Below, piece by piece: positions 7,723 to 16,507 of a stretch of 64,000 nt of DNA (within the stretch, counting starts at the first letter, position 1; each line of letters opens with the position of its first letter). This DNA is from CAIQPV01 sp963719855 (GTDB lineage: Bacteria; Pseudomonadota; Gammaproteobacteria; Burkholderiales; Gallionellaceae): positions 1,116,001-1,180,000 of the forward strand of contig CAVRDK010000004.1 in the NCBI GenBank assembly GCA_963719855.1, in the 5' to 3' direction. The position numbers and the translations under genes are program-made. The notes below the pieces were generated by a model. That model did no database searches, had not been told where the DNA came from, and worked only from the letters and a program-made list of their open reading frames with translations.

Positions 7723-9075
7723 ATGGTGTACAAAGCCAATTCGAAATCTTTGATCTCAGCTATGTCCAATTCCGATCTGCTTGCCCGCTCCCGCTCTTCC
7801 GTGTGGCATCCCTGTACGCAGATGAAGCGGCATGAAAGCTTGCCGCTGGTGCCTATTCAGAGCGGGCAGGGCGCGTGGCTGTATGATTTCGACGGCAAGC
7901 GTTATCTTGATGCGGTGAGTTCGTGGTGGGTAAATTTGTTTGGGCACTGTAATCCGCGTATCAATGCGGCGATCACCGATCAACTCGGCAAGCTGGAGCA
8001 TGTCATGCTGGCTGGTTTTACACACGAACCGGTGGTGCTGTTGTCAGAGCGCCTGGTGCAACTGGCTCCTGCCGGGTTGGGACATTGCTTCTATGCTTCG
8101 GACGGGGCATCGTCCACCGAGATCGCGCTGAAGATGAGCACGCACTATTGGCGCAACATTGGAAAGCCTCACAAAACCCAATTCATCAGTTTACAAAACA
8201 GCTACCACGGTGAAACCTTGGGAGCGCTGTCGGTTACTGATGTGGCACTGTTCAAAGACGCTTATGGCGCACTGTTGAAACAAAATGCTACGGTGTCTAG
8301 TCCGGACTGGCGTGCTGCGGAGGAGGGGGAGAGTGCACATGATTTCGCTTTGCGCTGCGCCGAGCAACTGGAGTCGCATTTGCAACAGCACCACGACAGC
8401 ATCGCTGCCTTTATTGTGGAACCGCTGGTGCAGGGCGCTGCGGGCATGGCAATGTATCACCCGGTCTATCTGCAACGGGTGCGGGCGTTGTGCGAACAGT
8501 ACGAGGTGCATCTGATTGCGGATGAAATTGCGGTGGGCATGGGACGGACGGGGACGATGTTTGCTTGTGAGCAAGCAAGTATCGTCCCCGACTTTCTGCT
8601 TTTATCGAAAGGTATCTCTGGCGGATATTTGCCACTGTCGGTGGTGATGACCACCGATAAAATTTATCAGGCGTTTTATGCTGACGAACTGGCGCGCGGC
8701 TTTCTGCATTCGCATTCCTACACCGGCAACCCGCTGGCCTGCCGTGCGGCGTTGGCAACGCTGGATATTTTTGCCGAGGACGATGTGCTGAATGCTAACC
8801 GCACCAAGGCGGCATATTTCAACCAAGTTGCTGAACCGTTGCGCCAGCATCCCAAGGTGCGAAGTTTTCGTAACACCGGGATGATATGGGCGTTCGAGGT
8901 GGACAGTCCTCACGCCGATTTTGCGCAACGTTGCTTTACCCTCGCGCTACAACAGGAATTATTGCTGCGCCCGATGGATAACACGATTTATTTTATGCCG
9001 CCCTATATCATTGGTGAAGGTGAAATTGATATATTAATCAATCGTACACTAACAGTCATTGATCAACTTACTTGA
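7723..9075 (+). CDS. bioA: Adenosylmethionine-8-amino-7-oxononanoate aminotransferase BioA
   Basis: A PLP-dependent class III aminotransferase that converts 7-keto-8-aminopelargonate to 7,8-diaminopelargonate in biotin synthesis, with S-adenosylmethionine as amino donor. VWHPCTQMKRHE near the N-terminus is diagnostic for BioA. The PLP lysine is in LLLSKGISGGYLPLS. ATG 7723 is preferred because GGAG lies 8 bases upstream; ATG 7762 is an alternative with no ribosome-binding site, and the frame stays open back to 7651. No other biotin genes are adjacent. Confidence 0.92.
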   Translation: MVYKANSKSLISAMSNSDLLARSRSSVWHPCTQMKRHESLPLVPIQSGQGAWLYDFDGKRYLDAVSSWWVNLFGHCNPRINAAITDQLGKLEHVMLAGFTHEPVVLLSERLVQLAPAGLGHCFYASDGASSTEIALKMSTHYWRNIGKPHKTQFISLQNSYHGETLGALSVTDVALFKDAYGALLKQNATVSSPDWRAAEEGESAHDFALRCAEQLESHLQQHHDSIAAFIVEPLVQGAAGMAMYHPVYLQRVRALCEQYEVHLIADEIAVGMGRTGTMFACEQASIVPDFLLLSKGISGGYLPLSVVMTTDKIYQAFYADELARGFLHSHSYTGNPLACRAALATLDIFAEDDVLNANRTKAAYFNQVAEPLRQHPKVRSFRNTGMIWAFEVDSPHADFAQRCFTLALQQELLLRPMDNTIYFMPPYIIGEGEIDILINRTLTVIDQLT

Positions 9076-9249
9076 GTGAATTGCTCGAACGTTTTTGTGC
9101 GGAAATTTTGCCATCAACCCAAATAATCCATTAGCCCGTGCGTTTCGTTTATTCGAAAAAATCGACATAAAAGATAGACATCAAACGCATTTTACGGCTT
9201 GCTGACATATAATCCATCCTGAATAATTTATTGAACAAACGGAATTGCC

Positions 9250-10644
9250 ATGTCATCAAGCTTGAAAGCATCGCCCGAACTGGAAGTGGATCTGGAATTA
9301 ATCCGCAGGCTGGACAAAAACGGCCCGCGCTACACCTCTTACCCAACCGCCGACCGTTTTGTCGAGTCTTTTAACGCCGAATCCTACAGCAACTGGATTG
9401 CCAAGCGCGAAACCGACCGTCCACTGTCGTTGTATTTTCATATCCCATTCTGCAATACGCTGTGTTTTTACTGTGCCTGCAACAAGGTAATTACCAAGGA
9501 TCGCAGTCAGCCGGAAAAATACGTTCAATACATGATCAAGGAGTTGTCCATGCAGGCTGTCCTGCTGGGCGAAGGCCAGCGTGTGGAACAATTGCACTGG
9601 GGCGGCGGCACGCCGACCTTCCTTAGCGACGACCAGATGCGCGAACTGATGAATGCCACGCGCAAACATTTCACGATGGTGGAAGACGGCGAATATTCCA
9701 TCGAGATCGATCCGCGCAAAGTAAGCGACGAGACCATCGCGCTGCTCGCCGAACTCGGCTTCAACCGCATCAGCATCGGCGTGCAGGACTTTGATCCGCA
9801 GGTGCAAAAGGCGGTGAACCGCATCCAGAGCGAAGAAGAGACGCTGCAAGTAATCAATGCGGCGCGCGCCAACGGCTTCAAGTCGGTCAGCATCGACTTG
9901 ATTTACGGCCTGCCCAAACAAACCCTGGCCGGGGTCAAGGCCACGCTGGACAAGGTGATTGCCGCCAATCCGGATCGTCTGTCGATCTACAACTATGCGC
10001 ATATGCCCACCCTTTTCATGCCGCAGCGCCGCATTCACGAGGAGGACTTGCCCGCGCCGCAGACCAAGCTGGATATTCTCAGCCTGGCGGTCAAGACACT
10101 GACCGAAGCTGGTTATGTGTATATCGGCATGGATCACTTCGCCAAGCCGGACGACGAGTTGGCTGTGGCTCAGCGCCAACGCAGGCTGCACCGCAATTTC
10201 CAGGGCTATTCCACGCATTCAGATTGTGACCTCATCGCAATTGGAGTTAGCTCCATAGGGAAAGTCGGCCCCACCTACAGCCAGAACTTCCGCGAACCGG
10301 ATGATTATTACGACGCGCTCGATCGCAACGTATTGCCTATCATGCGCGGCATGGAGCTGAATGACGATGATTTGGTGCGCCGTGCCATCATTCAGGATTT
10401 GATGTGCCATTTCGAGCTTGCCAAGGAATCCATCGACACCACCTACCAGATCGACTTCGACCAATACTTCGCCACTGAACTCGGCGAATTGCGCGAATAC
10501 GAACGCGAGGGGTTGCTCAAACTCACGCCGAAACGTGTCAGTGTTACGCCCAAGGGACGCATGTTGATTCGCAATATCTGCATGGTGTTCGACAAATATC
10601 TGCGCACGCGGCAGAAACACGCCGTTTATTCCAAGGTCATATAA
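9250..10644 (+). CDS. hemN: Oxygen-independent coproporphyrinogen III oxidase HemN
   Basis: A 464-residue radical-SAM enzyme, the usual length. It decarboxylates coproporphyrinogen III to protoporphyrinogen IX without oxygen. The radical-SAM cluster motif CX3CX2C is in FHIPFCNTLCFYCAC near residue 67, followed by WGGGTPTFL and ISIGVQDFD. The start MSSSLKASPELEV is the only well-placed ATG. It probably shares a transcript with the flavoprotein gene 10 bases downstream. No clear FNR box was found upstream. Confidence 0.96.
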   Translation: MSSSLKASPELEVDLELIRRLDKNGPRYTSYPTADRFVESFNAESYSNWIAKRETDRPLSLYFHIPFCNTLCFYCACNKVITKDRSQPEKYVQYMIKELSMQAVLLGEGQRVEQLHWGGGTPTFLSDDQMRELMNATRKHFTMVEDGEYSIEIDPRKVSDETIALLAELGFNRISIGVQDFDPQVQKAVNRIQSEEETLQVINAARANGFKSVSIDLIYGLPKQTLAGVKATLDKVIAANPDRLSIYNYAHMPTLFMPQRRIHEEDLPAPQTKLDILSLAVKTLTEAGYVYIGMDHFAKPDDELAVAQRQRRLHRNFQGYSTHSDCDLIAIGVSSIGKVGPTYSQNFREPDDYYDALDRNVLPIMRGMELNDDDLVRRAIIQDLMCHFELAKESIDTTYQIDFDQYFATELGELREYEREGLLKLTPKRVSVTPKGRMLIRNICMVFDKYLRTRQKHAVYSKVI

Positions 10645-10654
10645 AAGGATGGTA

Positions 10655-11899
10655 ATGAAACGCGTAGATGATTTCCGCTTGCATTTTGGCAAGCAGGAGT
10701 TGGTGCCGATCATGGTCGGCGGGATGGGCGTGGACATTTCGACCGCCGATCTCGCGCTGGAAGTCGCCCGTCTGGGCGGCATCGGGCACATCTCCGACGC
10801 GATGTTGCCCACTGTAGCGGATCGGCGCTATGACACCGACTTCGTCAAGGAAAAACTCCAGCAGTACCATTACAACCTAGACAACCCCAACAAGTCTGCC
10901 GTGAAGTTCGATCTGGGACAGGTTGCCGAGGCAACGCGTTTGCATGTGAGCCATTCCATGGAAGCCAAGCGCGGTTCCGGCATGATTTTCATCAATTGCA
11001 TGGAAAAGCTCACCATGAATGCGCCGCGCGAAACCCTTACCGTGCGGCTGCGCGCCGCGCTGGATGCGGGTATAGACGGCATCACGCTGGCCGCCGGTCT
11101 GCATCTGGGTTCATTCGCCATGATGGAAGACCATCCGCGTTTCCGCGACGCCAAGCTTGGCATCATCGTATCCAGCCTGCGCGCCCTGCAACTGTTCCTG
11201 CGCAAGAATGCCAGAACCAACCGGCTGCCGGATTACGTCGTGGTGGAAGGCCCGCTGGCAGGCGGACATCTCGGCTTCGGCATGGACTGGGCAAAATATG
11301 ATTTGCGCACGATAGTAAATGAAGTCCAGCAGTATTTGCAGGCCGAGCATCTGGACATTCCGGTGATTCCCGCCGGGGGCATTTTCACCGGCAGCGACGC
11401 GGTGTCTTTCCTTGAAAGCGGATCGGCTGCGGTGCAAGTGGCGACGCGTTTCACCGTGGCGCAAGAATGTGGCTTGCCGAAAGACGTGATGCAGGAATAT
11501 TTTAAAGCCAGCGAAAGCGACATCGAAGTCAACACCGTTTCGCCTACCGGCTATCCGATGCGCATGTTGAAGGACAGCCCCGCTATCGGTTCAGGCATCC
11601 GCCCCGGCTGCGAATCCTATGGCTACATACTCGATGCCAATGGCAATTGCTCCTACATCGATTCCTACAACCGCGAAGTGGCGGCGCATCCAGGCGAGAA
11701 GAAAATTTCCGTGATGGACAAGACCTGTCTGTGCACCCACATGCGCAACTTCAAACTCTGGACCTGCGGGCATTACACCTATCGCCTCAAGGACACTACA
11801 CACAAGCTGGCGGATGGTTCGTATCAAGTGTTGAGCGCCGAGCACATCTTCCACGATTACCAGTTTAGTATTGACAATAAGGTCGCCTTGCCGGAGTAG
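10655..11899 (+). CDS. Nitronate monooxygenase / 2-nitropropane dioxygenase family flavoprotein
   Basis: A TIM-barrel FMN protein of about 414 residues. Family motifs are GGMGVDIS near the N-terminus, VVEGPLAGGHLGFG in the middle and IPAGGIFTG for phosphate binding. Members oxidise nitronates or act as FMN-dependent enoyl reductases; the substrate here is unknown. It is longer than typical members because of a C-terminal tail carrying TCLCTHMRNFKLWTCGHY, a Cys/His cluster that looks able to bind metal. ATG 10655 is preferred over ATG 10649 because AAGGA is better spaced. Confidence 0.8.
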   Translation: MKRVDDFRLHFGKQELVPIMVGGMGVDISTADLALEVARLGGIGHISDAMLPTVADRRYDTDFVKEKLQQYHYNLDNPNKSAVKFDLGQVAEATRLHVSHSMEAKRGSGMIFINCMEKLTMNAPRETLTVRLRAALDAGIDGITLAAGLHLGSFAMMEDHPRFRDAKLGIIVSSLRALQLFLRKNARTNRLPDYVVVEGPLAGGHLGFGMDWAKYDLRTIVNEVQQYLQAEHLDIPVIPAGGIFTGSDAVSFLESGSAAVQVATRFTVAQECGLPKDVMQEYFKASESDIEVNTVSPTGYPMRMLKDSPAIGSGIRPGCESYGYILDANGNCSYIDSYNREVAAHPGEKKISVMDKTCLCTHMRNFKLWTCGHYTYRLKDTTHKLADGSYQVLSAEHIFHDYQFSIDNKVALPE

Positions 11900-12337
11900 G
11901 CGGGTGCGGCCTCGCAGCCGATTACTTTTCTGTACGGCTGGTCAAGCGCCCTCATAAACTCTCATGATATGTTGAGTGGACACGTACTCAGCACTATGTC
12001 CAATTTGTTGTGTTTCAAATGCCATGTTGCTATGGACAGATTTATATCAAAGCAGTTACAAAAAATATTTTTTCATACAAAGTGGAAAAACTGTAGCTAC
12101 ATGGCTGCAATATATTATTTATTATATTTCAGGCCCGTGCGTCCACGAGTGGAATCAGCACGCTATTGAACTGTTGGCAAAGACGTGGCTTGCTTTACGA
12201 AACTCAGCCTTATTGAGGTAGTCAAATAATTGCGGCATTTATAATGCACAATTTGATGAGTGGTGGGGCAGACAAAAAATCGCAGTAAGCTTACCCGCAG
12301 ATGCTTTTTAAATTATGGATTAATTTGGAGCTATATC
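11900..12337. other. Intergenic region, AT-rich, no recognised feature
   Basis: Short frames of 60-80 codons exist but lack ribosome-binding sites and recognisable sequence. The region becomes AT-rich from about 12050. The promoter of the secreted protein gene presumably lies in its right part. Confidence 0.4.
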
Positions 12338-12694
12338 ATGAGAAAACTATTGATCGTGATTCTCGCAATTCTATCAATCACTCCAGCTTACGCTGACCGT
12401 GGATGGGGCTGGAGAGGTGCTTGGATTGCTCCAACAGTGGTGGGCGGTGTCATTGCATATGACCTGGCTTATCCGTATCGATATCCCTACGCTTATCCTT
12501 ATCCTGTGTACCCCCAGCCTTTTCCTGTATACGAACAGGCGTATCCAGTCTATGTACAACCTGCTCCTGCTCAGCCGCCCGCGCAGCTCTGGTATTACTG
12601 TGCTTCGGCAAAAGGGTATTATCCTTATGTACCCAATTGCCCAGAAGGATGGAAGCCCGTACCTGCTCAGCCCCCTCATGCAGAGCAGCATTGA
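12338..12694 (+). CDS. Small secreted Tyr/Pro-rich protein
   Basis: A 118-residue protein with a clear Sec signal peptide (MRKLLIVILAILSITPAYA, cleavage expected after AYA). The mature part begins GWGWRGAW and continues with a YP-repeat stretch from about residue 50. It closes with the motif WYYCASAKGYYPYVPNC and PEGWKPVP, an ending common to small uncharacterised proteobacterial exported proteins. GGAG stands 7 bases before the ATG. Function is unknown; an envelope role is inferred only from export. Confidence 0.75.
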   Translation: MRKLLIVILAILSITPAYADRGWGWRGAWIAPTVVGGVIAYDLAYPYRYPYAYPYPVYPQPFPVYEQAYPVYVQPAPAQPPAQLWYYCASAKGYYPYVPNCPEGWKPVPAQPPHAEQH

Positions 12695-12758
12695 CATCAT
12701 GTCTTGAGTGGATTTGAGTCGGTGTAATATACAGTTCGATTGAGAGGGGCTGGCTATA

Positions 12759-14083
12759 GGGAACCTCTAAAAATCAATTTTTATTGCGCCAATTCTTCCG
12801 TTTTTCGACTTTTCGCCGAAATCTTTGAGCCGATTTTTTCATTCGCTCAATTTAGCGGATTACAAGCCCCTAATTCGAGCGATTACTGCCGCTTTTCACA
12901 GCATTTTCTCTATTGCGGACGCACCTATCCTGTCATCTTCGCATCGCGCTTGAGCAATTGCACCAAGCGTATCATGTTGTACACCAGATTCATCATCCCG
13001 ATTTTCACCTTGGCTCGCAGCAATCCTATCGTGCGCACGAAATGCCCGCCCATCGCATCCTGCGCACCAAATACATGCTCCACTCTCGCGCGCACCTTCG
13101 ACTTCTTTTTGTTCTCTTCCTTCTGCTCTTCGGTCAATGCCGTAGCGCGGGTTCCTTTCTCGCATATCTGGCTGGTAATGCCGTCTTTGGCGAGCTTCTC
13201 TTCCGTAGCTTTTGAGCGATAGGCGCTGTCTGCATAGACCGCGCGTTTGTTTCCATCCGCGTCCTCAGTGTGATCGAGCAGCTCGTCAAACACCTGGCTG
13301 TCGTGGACTGACGCATCCGTGACTTCGTAGCTCTGCACCAGTTTGGTTCCATGATCCGCGTTGATGTGGTTCTTGTAGCCGTAGTAATTCGTGTTGTTCT
13401 TTTTCGTCCAGCGGGCATCCGTGTCTTTCTGGGACAGCTTGTGTTCGTCCTTGCCCCACTCGATGGGAATGGCACCTTCCTTGATGAGCGCATTCTCTTC
13501 CCGTTTGTTGCGTTGGCGCGGAACTTCGACAAACGTGGCATCGACCATCTGCCCGCTGCGGGCAACATAACCATGACTGGCCAGTTGTTCGTGAAATCGT
13601 GCAAACAATTCGTCTGCCAGGTTCAGCACTTTGAGTTGCTCGCGGAACGACCACACGGTCTTCGCGTCGGGTACGCGGTCTTCGAGTTCCAAACCCAGAA
13701 AGCGCATGAAAGAGATTCGGTCGCGTATCTGGTATTCGATCCGATCATCCGACAGGTTGTTCAGTTGTTGCAACACCAGCACCTTGAACATCAGCACCAC
13801 GTCGATCGGCTTGGCACCCGCATTGCTCTTGCGCTCTTTCTCATAGATTCGATTCAGGTCAGGACGAAAGGCTTCCCAGTCAATCTTGGCGTTCAATCCA
13901 ACCAGCGGGTCGCCCATCTCGGTCAACTTGTCAGTCCGCAACGCTATGTCAAAAAATCCAGGTTGCTTTACTTTCTTCATCTCTCGTCGCTCGTTCGTTA
14001 TTGCCTCTGGGTATAACGTTTCACAACGCCAGCAGGATGACCGATTCAGAAAATTTTATAGGGGGCAATTTATAGAGATGCCC
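12759..14083 (-). mobile_element. IS5-family insertion sequence, copy 1 (1325 bp)
   Basis: The boundaries come from comparison with the identical copy at 37602-38926. The left end begins GGGAACCTCTAAAAAT and the right end, read inward, is GGGCATCTCTATAAAT, an imperfect terminal inverted repeat. TATA flanks both sides as a 4-bp target duplication. It carries one transposase gene. Insertion abuts the 3' end of the dioxygenase gene and supplies the last base of its stop codon. Confidence 0.93.
12925..13980 (-). CDS. IS5-family DDE transposase (copy 1)
   Basis: A 351-residue IS5/IS4-superfamily transposase. The N-terminal helical domain (about 1-110) contains the segment DDRIEYQIRDRISFMRFLGL. 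The DDE catalytic region runs through MVDATFVEVPRQRNK, YADSAYRSK and the RARVEHVFG segment with the conserved Glu. It appears intact and identical to the second copy, so recent activity is likely. A large antisense frame inside it is not considered real. Confidence 0.95.
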   Translation of the reverse strand: MKKVKQPGFFDIALRTDKLTEMGDPLVGLNAKIDWEAFRPDLNRIYEKERKSNAGAKPIDVVLMFKVLVLQQLNNLSDDRIEYQIRDRISFMRFLGLELEDRVPDAKTVWSFREQLKVLNLADELFARFHEQLASHGYVARSGQMVDATFVEVPRQRNKREENALIKEGAIPIEWGKDEHKLSQKDTDARWTKKNNTNYYGYKNHINADHGTKLVQSYEVTDASVHDSQVFDELLDHTEDADGNKRAVYADSAYRSKATEEKLAKDGITSQICEKGTRATALTEEQKEENKKKSKVRARVEHVFGAQDAMGGHFVRTIGLLRAKVKIGMMNLVYNMIRLVQLLKRDAKMTG

Positions 14084-14946
14084 TATATATAATCGTGATA
14101 GCGAGCACGATAAAGCAAGCGAGCATGGTCTGGATTGTCGCTGAACCCCGCGCGGTCATGCAGGACGTTGTTACATAACAACCCAACACCTGGCTCGAGC
14201 CGGGCGTGGAATATATACGGTGCTTGAGCGTCGAGCAGTTGTTCAAGCGTGGCGACTGCGGCAATTGTCGCCTTGTCCTGCTTCCATTCGATGCTGCGGG
14301 TACGCGCGGTGTAGCGCATATGCAAACTACCCGTCACCGTATCCACAGAGAACACCGGACCGGCTTGTTCCTGGCGTATGCCATCGGTTTCATCTACCCG
14401 CTCCGGTATGGTCATGGCATCGGGTTGCATCAGCGCGTGTATATGCTGCGGGTCTGCATCGCGCAGCAGGAGGTAAAGCATCTCATGATCCATCAGCTTG
14501 TTTTCGCCGCCCTCAGCGGCGCTGCGCACACAGTGCAGAACCATGCTGCGTATCGTGCGTTCCGGAGAATTATAGTAACCGTCGGTGTGCCATTTGATCG
14601 GACGATCTGTATAGGGAATATATGAGCGGCGCGTACCGCCGTTGCTGACCTGAAGTTCCGAAACGCCGTCTTCATCTGCCAGCCAATTGGCATCGAGATG
14701 CTCTAACCCGAATTGCTTTCCCATTTGGCGCGGGATGGTAGAACTTTCCTCTCGCACCTGACTGGCGTAGATGGCCATGTTGCAGCGGCGAATCCGTTGC
14801 ATCAGTGCTTCATGCTCTGACGAACTGAGCGCACGCGGGTCACTCACTTCGACAATCAGTTCTTCAGCCGATCGCGGCGCATTTTCCAGCTTCCACTCGC
14901 GCCAGCGGGCATAGTCAAGTTGGTTATTTAATTCAAAGGGAGACAT
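14083..14946 (-). CDS. TauD/TfdA-like Fe(II)/2-oxoglutarate dioxygenase
   Basis: A 287-residue member of the TauD/TfdA (clavaminate synthase-like) fold. The metal-binding HxD is in KWHTDGYYN and the distal His in NNVLHDRAGF; RLLYRARYH near the end fits the 2-oxoglutarate arginine region. It is the last gene of the operon divergent from dsr. ATG 14946 (MSPFELNNQLDY) is chosen because an upstream TTG at 15057 would overlap the preceding gene. The TAG stop uses TA from the target duplication and G from the IS, so the natural C-terminus is probably altered. The substrate is unknown; a sulfonate or organosulfur role is only a guess from context. Confidence 0.78.
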   Translation of the reverse strand: MSPFELNNQLDYARWREWKLENAPRSAEELIVEVSDPRALSSSEHEALMQRIRRCNMAIYASQVREESSTIPRQMGKQFGLEHLDANWLADEDGVSELQVSNGGTRRSYIPYTDRPIKWHTDGYYNSPERTIRSMVLHCVRSAAEGGENKLMDHEMLYLLLRDADPQHIHALMQPDAMTIPERVDETDGIRQEQAGPVFSVDTVTGSLHMRYTARTRSIEWKQDKATIAAVATLEQLLDAQAPYIFHARLEPGVGLLCNNVLHDRAGFSDNPDHARLLYRARYHDYI

Positions 14947-14980
14947 GAGTAGTATTGCCCGATGTTCTTGTTGTTGACCA

Positions 14981-15601
14981 TCAGTCAACGCTGCGGGTAT
15001 TGCGCGCGGAGCGCCGCCGCTTTGGCTCTGCGGAGCGCTGCCCGGAATCGGATTCAAGCAAACCCTGCATGGCCTTTTCCACCATTTCCACCGCTTGTGG
15101 TGCCTCGGTAGCCATCATCTGGTCTATCACCCAATTTTTGTCGCGCTCGTCCACGACATCAGTCATGCAATGTGCAAGGTAACGCATGAAAGAAAATGAC
15201 GGGCCATCGTTGCCATACTCGCATTCGGCATATTCTCCCGCCCGCCGGTTTAGCCGTTCGATAAAGCTTCCCTTGTGCTCACCCATTGCACCGCCGAGCC
15301 ATTCGCTCTGATTCCCGGCCAGCGTCTCGGCAACGCGGTTTGCCAGCTCAGTGGTGAAAGCCTGACGGAATTCCGCAGTGAAGCGGGCGTATGCAATCCG
15401 GTCAGCGACATGCACCAGGAAAATCAAAAACTCGGAAAGAAAGTCGAAATACTGCGCGCCGACAGAGACCTCAAAATCTGCTCGGCGCGTGTTCTTGAGA
15501 GCGTTCTCGGCGATGCGCCAGGCGATAAAGGACACTGCTCCGGCAAGCTCTTTCGGGGTCTTTTCCCGCCCCTCATTGAACCACTTGCTTTTGATGCGCA
15601 T
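14981..15601 (-). CDS. Conserved-looking helical protein of the dsr accessory operon
   Basis: A 206-residue protein I do not recognise. It is predicted almost entirely helical, with an aromatic segment FDFLSEFLIFLVHVADRIAY near residue 52 that is not long enough to call a membrane span confidently. The tail is basic (EPKRRRSARN). Its ATG overlaps the TGA of the double-TusA gene by one base (TGATG), implying translational coupling. Position between sulfur-carrier and dioxygenase genes suggests a role tied to sulfur transfer; no function can be assigned. Confidence 0.65.
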   Translation of the reverse strand: MRIKSKWFNEGREKTPKELAGAVSFIAWRIAENALKNTRRADFEVSVGAQYFDFLSEFLIFLVHVADRIAYARFTAEFRQAFTTELANRVAETLAGNQSEWLGGAMGEHKGSFIERLNRRAGEYAECEYGNDGPSFSFMRYLAHCMTDVVDERDKNWVIDQMMATEAPQAVEMVEKAMQGLLESDSGQRSAEPKRRRSARNTRSVD

Positions 15602-16074
15602 CAGGTCTTGCGGACGTAGAACTCGAATTCACCTGGTGCAATCTCTAGCGTTTCGGCAAGTTCCATTTTGGTCGCGGAGGCCCAGCCGATGATGTCGGAC
15701 TTGATGCCGGGGCAGTTGCTGATGAGCTTCAGTACCTCCCCTGCCTGCATGCCGTTCAGCAACTTCTTCGCTTCCACGATGGGGCCGGGGCAAACCACGC
15801 CGCGTATATCCAGCACGACGTTGGCCTTGCGCGCAGCTGCCTGGCCTTTCTGGATGTAATAGCCGATGCCGCCTTCCGGCATTTTTTTGGCTTGCAACAC
15901 CTCGTTGCCGGTTTGTTTTGACCAAGCGTAAAGATCATCTTTCGTGCCGGGGCAGTCCGATACCAGTAACAGAATCTGTCCCGCTTCAAGCCCATCCACT
16001 AACCGCTTGGCCGCGATCAGCGGCCCCGGGCAGGAAAGCCCCTTCATATCTAGCGTTACACTGGCTGTATTCAT
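15601..16074 (-). CDS. Tandem TusA-domain sulfur carrier protein
   Basis: A 157-residue protein made of two consecutive TusA/SirA-type domains, about residues 1-75 and 85-157. Each has the sulfur-carrying CPGP motif (GLSCPGPLIAAK and GVVCPGPIVEAK) and each a second cysteine (SDCPGT, SNCPGI). Ordinary TusA has one domain of about 80 residues and hands persulfide sulfur to DsrE/TusD. ATG 16074 is chosen because GAGGAA lies 7 bases upstream. Adjacent to dsr, it probably feeds sulfur towards DsrEFH or the DsrC-like protein, but the double architecture is unusual. Confidence 0.88.
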   Translation of the reverse strand: MNTASVTLDMKGLSCPGPLIAAKRLVDGLEAGQILLLVSDCPGTKDDLYAWSKQTGNEVLQAKKMPEGGIGYYIQKGQAAARKANVVLDIRGVVCPGPIVEAKKLLNGMQAGEVLKLISNCPGIKSDIIGWASATKMELAETLEIAPGEFEFYVRKT

Positions 16075-16130
16075 CTCAATTTCCTCAAAACGTATTGCTT
16101 CAAAAACCACTTACTTCTTGTCATTTAGAA

Positions 16131-16460
16131 TCAGTACCCACCCTTACCCTTCGGCTGTGGCAATCCGGCGATTTTCGCTCCCTGCTTGGCTGGCCCTAAC
16201 GGAAAGAGGTCGTAAAGCGCCTTGCTATCCTTTTCCGGCCAGAGATTCTGAACATCTTTAAGCATGTTGCGGAAGCTCGGCGTGTGGCCGTGTTCGCGAT
16301 ACTGCTCGCGCATATAATTGATGATCTGCCAGTGTTCCGGCGTCAGTGCTATCCCATCCGCCTCCGCAATGACGTTGACGGTTTCGTCGTTGTAATCCGG
16401 CTCCAGCAAATAGCCTTCTGCATCTGTTTCCAGTTCAACACCTGCAATCATATATCCCAT
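16131..16460 (-). CDS. DsrC/TusE-family paralogue lacking both cysteines (RspA-like)
   Basis: A 109-residue DsrC-family protein. The fold is recognisable from the start (VELETDAEGYLLEPDY), the centre (LTPEHWQIINYMREQY) and the end LFPLGPAKQ followed by AKIAGLPQPKGKGGY. In true DsrC the last stretch has two redox cysteines; here the first is Ala, the penultimate one is absent, and there is no Cys in the whole protein. It cannot carry a trisulfide and resembles the class of cysteine-free DsrC homologues called RspA, proposed to be regulatory. ATG 16460 follows GGAGG by 5 bases. The catalytic DsrC is at 21100. Confidence 0.85.
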   Translation of the reverse strand: MGYMIAGVELETDAEGYLLEPDYNDETVNVIAEADGIALTPEHWQIINYMREQYREHGHTPSFRNMLKDVQNLWPEKDSKALYDLFPLGPAKQGAKIAGLPQPKGKGGY

Positions 16461-16507
16461 CGTTTCCTCCATTTATAAAAATAAAAATAAAATATCAAAA
16501 TCAAACT

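Noticed and set aside
9298..10218. A 306-codon minus-strand frame opposite hemN
   Set aside because: HemN with its radical-SAM motif explains the region.
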